Source: Trichomonas vaginalis G3 (taxonomy: Eukaryota; Parabasalia; Trichomonadida; Trichomonadidae). From it: DNA of 64,000 nt. Positions within the stretch are counted from its first letter, which is position 1; each line of letters opens with the position of its first letter. Where the stretch lies: positions 22,459,896 to 22,523,895 of the forward strand of contig NC_067206.1 in assembly GCF_026262505.1 (NCBI RefSeq), read 5' to 3'. Of the stretch, positions 11,227-19,267 are shown piece after piece. Both the position numbers and the translations under genes were made by a program. The notes beneath the pieces are model-generated. The model had not been told where the DNA came from. It was given only the letters and a program-made list of their open reading frames with translations, and did not search any database.

Positions 11227-11583
11227 ATGAGAAAGAGAAAAGAGATCGAATATGTTGTTTCTGAGCGAATAGTCAAGCAATATTTCGTTAAGTACAAAGA
11301 TCAGCATCCGGAAAAAAATAAATGGGTATATCAAAATGAGATTCCGCAAGAAATATTTGAAAAATATCTAGAAACGAAGAAAACAGAAAATATTGATGAA
11401 ATGTTACGCTGTACTCGAATTGTTCATGTTGTTGATCAAGATAAAAAAGAATTTTATCTTGAATTTTCAAAAAAAAATCAAATTCATCACATATTAAACA
11501 AGAATCTAGATGAAGAACATCAAAAGGCTTATATAGATTATCTTGAAAGTTTACTCAAACTTGAAATAAAAAATAAAAATTAA
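11227..11583 (+). CDS. chromodomain protein carried by the MULE, possibly HP1-like
   Basis: A 118-residue protein starting at MRKRKEIEYVV, divergent from the transposase with a 225-base spacer between the ATGs. Residues 6-52 fit a chromodomain: EYVVSERI, then QYFVKYKD, then KNKWVYQNEIPQEIFEKYLE, matching the family pattern of an aromatic cage strand, a YxVKWK strand, a Trp and a C-terminal helix. Residues about 60-114 (RIVHVVDQDKKEFYLEFSKK, then a helix ending in IDYLESLLKLE) resemble a chromo-shadow domain. If so it is a minimal HP1-like protein that could tether the element to modified histones. The chromodomain call is fairly firm; the shadow domain and role are inference. The stop is followed closely by TAAA signals. 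Confidence 0.65.
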   Translation: MRKRKEIEYVVSERIVKQYFVKYKDQHPEKNKWVYQNEIPQEIFEKYLETKKTENIDEMLRCTRIVHVVDQDKKEFYLEFSKKNQIHHILNKNLDEEHQKAYIDYLESLLKLEIKNKN

Positions 11584-11622
11584 ATAAATTAACCCTCGTT
11601 AGGATATCGTTGCAAATAAAGA

Positions 11623-12737
11623 TTATTTCTCAGAAAGATCCTGATTTTCTGATAAATATTCTGTTGTAACTTCTACAAGGTTTAAGATATGAAAAACATT
11701 TTTGAATATTTCATCGCTATCAAATCTGCGGAAACATCTGGAATATAATTTCAAATATTTGTGAAGATTTGAATTCTCAATTGCATAATTAATTAAAAAT
11801 TCATGTGAATTTAAAAAATCGGTAGATTAAATTTGCATGGGTATAAGAGGAAGTACACAATAATACCCCTGAACTACATACTCTGTAAATGAATAGTGAG
11901 GAGAAAGACTTCGCAGAATTTCAAGTGTTTTTATGAATTCTAAAGCCATCTCAGATGTTATATCGACTGCTTTATAAAATAAAACTATAAATTTGAGAAG
12001 ATAAACAAAATCTTCGTTATTTATAATTGAATTCACGTCATTAAAAAAGTTGAAATAATTTGATATTAGTATATCCGAACATGGAAGAGCAGTTGCATAT
12101 CCTGGGTAATATTTTAATAATTTTGTAAAGAAATTTGCAATTGCATAAGTTGAATATTGATTTTCGTACTCAATAATACTAGAAAAAATTTCTTTCTTGA
12201 GTAAAACTGCGTTTTGGAAGAATTCAACGTCAAGAATATTGTTTTTAATCAAAGCAATAAATGTATCGATGATATAGAGAGAATTGTCACTGCTGCTTAT
12301 GAAACGTAATATCTCATCATATTGATCGGAAAATGTTGATAAATAAAGGTATTGTATGTTATCTAAAGCTTTAAAATGAATTAATTTTAATGAAAAAATG
12401 AAAAAAATCTGTTAATATAATGCGATAAATATTCGAATAAATTTTCCAGTAGTATCAAATCTATTTGAAAGATATTCGAAGAAGTGATATTTTGAATTGT
12501 GAATTTTAATATTGTTTCATTTTGTGTAGATTGCTCGATAATGAAATGTATCAAAAGATTCATTGAATATGAGTCAATGGAAAAGCTTAAATCCTTAGGG
12601 ATATCCAAAATAAATCTTAATAAAGAAGATTCGTCTTGAAAATTAGCTTCCGAAAGTTCTATTTCAGTCGGAGCTGGAAGATTCCGATCATTTATGAATC
12701 TCGAAACGACAGAAAATTTGTATTGTTTATATTTCAT
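11623..12737 (-). pseudogene. broken helical-repeat (ARM-like) gene inside the MULE
   Basis: The coding signal runs from ATG 12737 (MKYKQYKFSVVSR) to a TAA at 11623-11625, about 370 codons, rich in Leu, Ile, Phe and Asn with amphipathic helices in ARM/HEAT style. Two breaks are seen: a one-base shift in a T run near 12400 after a helix ending HYINRFF, and an in-frame TAA at 11827-11829, after which the frame continues coherently (FLNSHEFLINYAIENSNL). Nothing ties it to transposition. It may be a host gene captured by the element, as in Pack-MULEs, or an old accessory gene. Its style recalls ARM-like host proteins such as 1926-3491, without clear identity. Confidence 0.55.
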
Positions 12738-14336
12738 TATTCGAAATGATAAACTTCAAAATCTAAAATTTATTTTTTTACAATATATTTCATCCTATTG
12801 TCAAGGCTAAATTTTTCACCGGAAGTGTATCAAAAATTGATAAGATTTACGGTGATCTAATTATGACAATTCAATGCATCTCGTGATATAACGCAGATAT
12901 AAACACAACTGATATTGCATAACTAATAATTGAGTCAAATAACTAAATTATGTGTTATATTTTACATATATTTCTTCAATTTTGTAATAAATGGATGTTT
13001 AACACTAATTTTTTAAGGACTTCGACTTTAGCATCACATAAATATGTTATTTTCTATATTAAAACGTAATTTTGGTGGTCTTAGAATAGAAAAATATGCA
13101 ATATTCGTGGAGATAATGAGGGTTCTTAAACATGTTCTTAAAAATAAATAAAATAATACAAATCTTTATTCAATATTTTGATATTGTTGGTCCTCTCTTT
13201 GTGAAAATACTTAACTTCAAAGAGTATTATGTTTTACCTAGTGAGGACCTTAAGTTTGCAAAAACATAATAAAAGTAAAAAAAAAAGATCGGATTTATCA
13301 CAAAACTTTGAGTATTATAGGATTTAATATATTTTCTTAGTAGATTATATGATTTAGTTTCTTAAAATCTAAAGTATTTCTTGAGGAAAATATAAATTGA
13401 AATTCAAAAAGTAAAAAAAATGTAAACAAATCAAATTTTAAATGGACCAAATGTTGATTTTTCATTCGTTTTCTCATTATCGAAAAAAATTTGGAAAGCT
13501 AAGAAGTCAATAACAAGTTATATAATACAACAAAACCACATCGGATATGTTTTCATCAAATAGTCTCCTAGATTTGTTATGAAATTAAAATATCATGATA
13601 TTTTAAGGGCTTTTGATTTCAATATTAGAATTATTCAGTTATGTCGTGCTAATATCAATTGCTTTATACAATTAATCGTTTACAAGCTGCAAAAATCGAA
13701 CAATAATTTGACTTTGTAAAAAAAGTGCGTCATTTTTATTCGTTATACTTACAAAATGTAAACATTACGAGAAATATTTACAAATGTAAATGTAACAAGT
13801 AAATACATCAGATTTAAATTGTAAATGTAGTTTATCTCTCTCATCTCCTTTTTAAAAGGTATTACATACATACGAACGCATGGGTCACTCAATAATTAGC
13901 GTGATAATAATTGAGGATAGACTGTAATCGTAATTTTATTTTTGGACTTATATTTCGACATTTTGAAGTCGCTTGAAAGTCTTGCAAATGATTAAATTTG
14001 GAAAATTTGACCTAAGTCTGCATTATTTTGATGACTTAAACAATTCTATAAATCTGTTTTCCTAAAAATTTAAAAAGATATAATTTCAATTTCCCTAAAT
14101 TTATGTAATTCATATATCACCAAAATATTTGGACTGCATTTCGTTTGTCTGCACCTAATTAAAGTCTAAATACCAATTAATTTTGGAGTTGCATTGCTTT
14201 TAATGTAAAAATGCACGTTTAGAAAAAGACGATAATGATTAAATTACAAAATCGATAACCTCTCATCAAAAAGCATATTTTTCGCGGAGAAAAAAAGAAA
14301 AACGCATTTTTTTGGAATTTTGGTGAGAAAGAATCT
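12738..14336. other. MULE interior, right non-coding part
   Basis: AT-rich with no credible gene. The inverted partner of the left sub-terminal block lies at about 14210-14264. A short arm pair, GGTCCTC near 13190 and GAGGACC near 13243, bounds a small possible hairpin. Confidence 0.5.
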
Positions 14337-15550
14337 TCTTTATCTCCTCATGTAGTGCATATTTTCACGTTCTGAGAGCGGAAAACGCATTTTTGGAATG
14401 CATAGATTCCGAATCACACGGAAAAAATTAGGTTTTAATAAGAAAATAAACAATTTATGAAGTAGTAAAACATATAGTATTATAAAAATGAAAAACTATT
14501 TCCTCATAGCAAATAAAAAAAATAACGTATATTTGTAGTGGGTAGGCATGGATCGAGCCTACTCACCCAATAAACTTTTTATTCGATCTCTGGCCGGCAA
14601 AGAGCTAGAGAACCACAACAGCATTAACTTATGCTGAAGTTTTCTGAATTTTTTTCCTAATTTGAAAAAACTTCAGAAAACTTCAGCATAAACAAATTAC
14701 AGACAAGTTCTCTCGCTCCTTGCTGGCCAAGTACCACACATACTTTACATTAGTGCAATGTTCTTCCCAAGTCTCTCATTCGATTGAGAGGCCTCGGAAG
14801 AACATTGCTCTATTCAAGCAATTTTACAGTCTTTGGCCTATAAAAGACCAAAGACTACAAGTATATTACCTTAAGGCAGGATTTTCCCGAGGCCTCTCAT
14901 CAAATGAGAGACTTCGGAAAAATCCTGCCTTATTCGATTAATTACAAAATTCCTAGCTCTTTAGAAACTAGGGAACAGTAATTAGAGTACTTTAGGGCAA
15001 AATTCTTCCGAGATATCTCCTTGAATGAGAGATCTCGGAAGAACCTTGCCCAATTCGAGTAATTACATAATCCTTAGCCCTTCGGGAACCAGAGGATGGC
15101 AGCATGAGCCCATGCGGATAATAACGTATAACTAATATCCATAGGAGCGCAATATCTACGCAGCCTGGCTACTATATCCTAGCAGCAAGGCTGTATAGAT
15201 ATTGCACTCCTGGCTTGCAGAACTCTCATGGAAGACCAAGTGGAGATCTGATGCCGAAATCACTTGCTGATGTGGATGGAACAGCACTATGATTGGCCAG
15301 ATCAAAGGCTGTGTAGCATCCCAGCAAGTGGATAATCGGCATTGACTCCAGCTGCGGTCTTCAATGAGAAAATGACACTTTTGGACTTGGCGCTATTTTT
15401 TCAATAGAAAATTTTTGATTTTGGCGGGCAATGTAATTTTACTAATTAGAAGATAGAATATGCATTACAAATACTTATATATTATGAATATCAAATTAAA
15501 ATAGGAAAATTCATAGGTTTTTGCATTTTGTCCACAAAAGTGAGACAGCC
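14337..15550 (-). repeat. MULE right terminal inverted repeat
   Basis: Reverse-complement partner of 6503-7703. The same hairpins occur in the reverse order. Small differences, such as an extra GA-type insertion in one hairpin loop near 14780, show that the two ends have begun to diverge slightly. Confidence 0.85.
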
Positions 15551-15559
15551 TGACATGAA
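15551..15559. repeat. target-site duplication, right copy
   Basis: TGACATGAA directly follows the right MULE end. Its last base is also the first base of the upstream ATG of the chaperone gene. Confidence 0.85.
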
Positions 15560-15561
15560 TG

Positions 15562-15575
15562 CAAAAAGTGACAAA
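15562..15575 (+). promoter_or_regulatory. AAAAAGTGACA box before ATG
   Basis: CAAAAAGTGACAAA lies just before the ATG at 15580. The same box in the same orientation precedes 1926 and 38281. It survives on the gene side of the MULE insertion. Confidence 0.35.
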
Positions 15576-15579
15576 TTTT

Positions 15580-17856
15580 ATGATTTTATTGTTTTTGTTC
15601 TCATTTACTCTCTCCTCTAACATTATTCTTGATATAGGCAGCTTTAATGTGAGGTGCTGCAAGTTTAAATCAGATTTTCAAGTCACTTTCATTCAAAATT
15701 TTGATGGATTATTCGCAGTTCCAACAACAATTTCTGTTAAATACCCAAACACAGTTAACATTACAGAAAATATTAAATTGACGTATGATGAAGCCGAAAA
15801 ATCATCAATAACTTATGGAAGGTTTGCTTTTCCAGAAACAATTAACAATAATACATATACTGCCGCATTCTTACCATTTTACTTAGATTCTGATATAGAA
15901 AAATCTAAAAAATTGTTAAAAACAATACCATTTAACACAACTTTATTCGGTTTCAATTTTGAAGAAACACTAAACATATTTATGAACAGACTAATTCATA
16001 GAGCCTCGAATACTGTAGAAAATATTATTGTTTCTTTAATAATTCCAAAATTTTTTACAGAAACCCAAAAAAGTTTACTAAGAAATGCAATTTCAAATGC
16101 TAAATTCAAATTCGGAACATTTATTTACGATGACGATACAACTTGGAGTTCTTTGGCATATTTTTGGAATTTTACAAATCGAGACCGAAATAAAGCATCA
16201 GTTCTTGTAGAAGTCGGAGCAACATCAATACGTGTTTACACAGGATACATAAAACAATCAGAATCTACAAAAATTGTTGAAAAAATTTCATATAAATATT
16301 CTTGTAACGAAGGAGGCCTCTTTATGACACAAAGGATGATGGAATTCTTAATGGATAAGTATAACTTACAAAATTTGAACGAATTACAGAAAATTAAACT
16401 ATTTCAAATTTGCGAAAAAATTAAACTTCAATTTTCAAATTCTAACAATACAAAAGACGAAATACAAGTTGAATACGATGGAACAAGTCCATTCATGAAG
16501 TTTACTATAACAAAAGATGAATATTTGAGCTTATTACGTCCAATTATTGATGAAATCGTAAAACTCGTGAATGAATCAACAGAAAACATCAGTAACTATT
16601 CACTAACATTCTTTGGTGGCGCTGGTGATAATCTAGACCTTAAATTAGCTGTTTATAAAGAATTAAATCACGAAATTGAAGAATTTCCTAAATTCACGGA
16701 TTTGAAGACATATGGTGCTGCAAACATGAAAATACAAATGGATGGATTTAGAATTGGTCAGCCAATCATTAATTTTGGCTCCGAAAATTATAATCCAAAA
16801 GATTTGTATATTTCGACACCTGAAAGCTCTGAATCTATTAAACTATATGGTAGTGATATTAAAGCAACTCATGATGAAGTTTTTTACGAAATTTCATCAA
16901 AATCAAAAACTTTTATTTTACAGGAGCGTTTACAAGGAAATGTGAGGTTTATTAAGAACTGTAACTACACATTTCGTGCAGAGTCTGAGAAAATAAGAGT
17001 TTTTGTTGTAAATGATACAATTTCAAAAATTGAAGCTTTAACAACGAACAACACATGGAAAAAGTTCGACTATTATATTAATCAGACCAATAAATCATCA
17101 AATCAGACAATGCTGTACCTTAGTGACCCATATCTTGAAAAATATAATATGAAAACAGCCAAAAAGAAGCTAGAACAGTATATTTCGTACTTAACACAAA
17201 ACTTACAGCATCAGGATTTCGTTGAATGCTTCCCAGAGAAAATTTCGGCTCTTATTGGAAATATGTTGGAAAAAGCTCAAAGATGGATCTATTTACATGG
17301 AGATAGTCAACCAGATGAATCAGAATTTGTTTATTTGTTATCAGAAATAAGTAATTTGACTTCTATTCCTTCACGATTATATACTACTTTGCAAACATTG
17401 CGAGATATTGAAAATTTTATTGGTGCAATAATAAATTATCAAAGAATAGAAACGTCATTCAGTGGATTTTCAAATTCATCAAATGTCAAGAAATATCGAG
17501 TTTTTATCTTTAATAAACTCATGCAGGAGACATCAATGCTATATGATCTGACTGAAATTGCCATTAAATATGCCAAAGAATGCCGTTCTCCAAATAATAT
17601 AACAACAATAATTTTTGATGCAGCATCTAAGATTTGGATGAACACAATGAGTTTAACTTTCCATTTTGAGATGAATTTGATCAAAAAATTTACAATAATT
17701 GAACGATTTAAGATATTTTTCCTTAGAAAGAACGATGTTTATGAATTTTATGCCTCAAATTCAAGAAAATGCATAGAAGATTTACAGAAAACGATGAAAC
17801 CATTATACCTGAATGAGAATATTAAGTGGCCACTCGATATTCGAACTGGAAAGTAA
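15580..17856 (+). CDS. Hsp70-superfamily ER chaperone (GRP170/HYOU1-like)
   Basis: A 758-residue protein from MILLFLFSFTLSSN; an upstream in-frame ATG at 15559 would add seven residues. The N-terminus is a clear signal peptide. The Hsp70-type ATPase domain follows: IILDIGSFNVR (phosphate-1 loop), VLVEVGATSIRVYTG (phosphate-2 loop), NEGGLFMTQRMMEF, and FFGGAGDNLDL in the adenosine-binding region. The last third is helical, as in GRP170/Lhs1 large Hsp70s. Many NxS/T sites fit residence in the ER. No KDEL-type tail is seen (it ends IRTGK). It probably works as a nucleotide exchange factor or holdase for BiP, which is inferred from the family. The sequence is quite diverged. The MULE ends 29 bases upstream of this ATG. 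Confidence 0.75.
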   Translation: MILLFLFSFTLSSNIILDIGSFNVRCCKFKSDFQVTFIQNFDGLFAVPTTISVKYPNTVNITENIKLTYDEAEKSSITYGRFAFPETINNNTYTAAFLPFYLDSDIEKSKKLLKTIPFNTTLFGFNFEETLNIFMNRLIHRASNTVENIIVSLIIPKFFTETQKSLLRNAISNAKFKFGTFIYDDDTTWSSLAYFWNFTNRDRNKASVLVEVGATSIRVYTGYIKQSESTKIVEKISYKYSCNEGGLFMTQRMMEFLMDKYNLQNLNELQKIKLFQICEKIKLQFSNSNNTKDEIQVEYDGTSPFMKFTITKDEYLSLLRPIIDEIVKLVNESTENISNYSLTFFGGAGDNLDLKLAVYKELNHEIEEFPKFTDLKTYGAANMKIQMDGFRIGQPIINFGSENYNPKDLYISTPESSESIKLYGSDIKATHDEVFYEISSKSKTFILQERLQGNVRFIKNCNYTFRAESEKIRVFVVNDTISKIEALTTNNTWKKFDYYINQTNKSSNQTMLYLSDPYLEKYNMKTAKKKLEQYISYLTQNLQHQDFVECFPEKISALIGNMLEKAQRWIYLHGDSQPDESEFVYLLSEISNLTSIPSRLYTTLQTLRDIENFIGAIINYQRIETSFSGFSNSSNVKKYRVFIFNKLMQETSMLYDLTEIAIKYAKECRSPNNITTIIFDAASKIWMNTMSLTFHFEMNLIKKFTIIERFKIFFLRKNDVYEFYASNSRKCIEDLQKTMKPLYLNENIKWPLDIRTGK

Positions 17857-18119
17857 TATTTTCTCTATTTTGTTTTTAATTATATAATAATAAAGTTAGT
17901 TTTGTTTTGTAGAACTGTATTTCTGTAATTTTAAAAGAAATATGAAATATCTCAAATTTTATCACAATTTCATTTTGAATAGATAAGAAATTTTAAAGTA
18001 ATTGTTCAAAGTTAGTATAAATCTTTAGTATACACGTAGTTTTATTTCGAATTGTGATTTAATTGTTTTGATAATTGAAAACTATCATTTGAATTCTAGG
18101 AGTTTGAACATTATTTTAG

Positions 18120-18539
18120 TTATTTTTTGTCAAATGGGAAATAAAATGGCTTGATATCAAGTAGAGGTGTTCCATCAAATAAATCTAAGCCTTTTACCTT
18201 GATATTGTTGGCAGATATTTCTAAAACTTCAACAAGAGAGCAACTAATAGGATTTGGCCTGCTTGGTGATCTTGTTCCAAATACACCAGTAATCGGATTT
18301 GCTGGATCTCTTCTTGGATGGCAGGATAATACATCTCTTTGTGCTTTGTCTAACCAACATATTAAGTGAATGAACTTTTCTTCTTCTAAGCATTTCAAAC
18401 AATCAGTGAATTCTGGGAAAATTTCCACAATTCCTTCTTTTTCATCTCCATTGCCACATTTCGGTGTATCTGATATATCTTTATGTGGGGAGTGAACTAT
18501 ACCAAGTTGTTTTAATGTATATGAAGGTGTTTCAGACAT
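18120..18539 (-). CDS. TRMO: TrmO/TsaA-type tRNA m6t6A methyltransferase
   Basis: A 139-residue single-domain protein of the TrmO (YaeB/UPF0066) family, which N6-methylates threonylcarbamoyl-adenosine at position 37 of tRNA using S-adenosylmethionine. It begins YTLKQLGIVHSPHKD, continues with IHLICWLDKA, and has the family signature GVFGTRSPSRPNPI (about residues 86-99) followed by SLVEVLEI and GLDLFDGTPLLDIKPF. All the core motifs are present at the length of the minimal archaeal/bacterial domain. An initiator-like box lies 12 bases upstream of the ATG. Such compact copies are mostly prokaryotic, so lateral transfer is possible, though eukaryotes also have TRMO. Confidence 0.88.
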   Translation of the reverse strand: MSETPSYTLKQLGIVHSPHKDISDTPKCGNGDEKEGIVEIFPEFTDCLKCLEEEKFIHLICWLDKAQRDVLSCHPRRDPANPITGVFGTRSPSRPNPISCSLVEVLEISANNIKVKGLDLFDGTPLLDIKPFYFPFDKK

Positions 18540-18550
18540 TGACAGATTTC

Positions 18551-18563
18551 TTAAAAAGTGACA
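18551..18563 (-). promoter_or_regulatory. initiator-like TGTCACTTTTTAA
   Basis: On the minus strand TGTCACTTTTTAA lies just upstream of the TrmO ATG. It matches the trichomonad initiator pattern TCA(+1)YTT. Confidence 0.5.
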
Positions 18564-19267
18564 AAACTATCAAATTTTTCTGAACCTTCATTCATAAGTA
18601 ATCATCATGTTTTTAAAATACCCACAAGATGTATATACCATTCTCAGGTTTAATTTCTTCAATTGTTATATTTTAATTTGATGCTACCAAATCTCAGTGG
18701 TTGAGAGGAATTAAACATATGCTATATACAGATAGAATTTTTACAGCATACTCAAAGAGAATAAACACATTCTCGTTAATATTTTATTAAAATTATTCTC
18801 AATTACATCCAAGAAAGCGGAACTATTTACTCTCAAACTCCAAATTATCATCAGACTTGTGGTTTGTGTTACCGTTTACCTAAACGAGTCTAATTATAAT
18901 ATTTCTTATATACAAATATCATATATATTTGCATTTAATTCGCTTTACTAATTTATACTGCAGGTGTGCTTTCTGATTATAGATAGCATACATCCTAGAA
19001 GCTATCAAAAAAAGGAAATCTGCGTTCTGATATGACATTTTTCCAGAAAGCTGAAATCGATTTTCGGATTCATTAACATTCGCGAAAATAACTCAACAAG
19101 AAAGAGAGAGAATTGAGCATTTCACATAATTGAGGTGATTCTTTTTTTATCATTAACCTCCTTTAACCCAAAAATCATAATGTATACATATCATTCATAA
19201 TATGTGAAACATAAAATTGAAATGAATTTTTTTTATAAAATAAAAAAAAAGTTTTTTGTTAGAGTTC
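18564..19267. other. divergent intergenic region
   Basis: About 700 bases between the divergent TrmO and kinase genes. No gene is seen. It ends in an A-rich run just before the kinase start. Confidence 0.4.

Larger units (their letters stand above)
6503..15550. mobile_element. Mutator-like element (MULE) with long hairpin-rich TIRs
   Basis: A 9048-bp DNA transposon bounded by a perfect 9-bp duplication (TGACATGAA). Its ends are inverted copies of each other for about 1.2 kb (6503-about 7703 and about 14337-15550), beginning at CAGTATCTCACTTTTG on the left and GGCTGTCTCACTTTTG on the right. The interior holds a MULE transposase gene on the minus strand, a divergent chromodomain gene on the plus strand and a helical-repeat gene on the minus strand. 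Close similarity of the two ends and a perfect duplication suggest recent insertion, yet the transposase gene carries a frameshift and a stop, so this copy is probably not autonomous. MULEs are known in Trichomonas; the chromodomain partner and hairpin architecture are what stand out here. Confidence 0.88.

Noticed and set aside
14720-14941. 73-codon plus-strand frame in the right MULE end
   Set aside because: It runs across the palindromes of the terminal repeat and has no protein-like features; it is a by-product of the inverted repeat.
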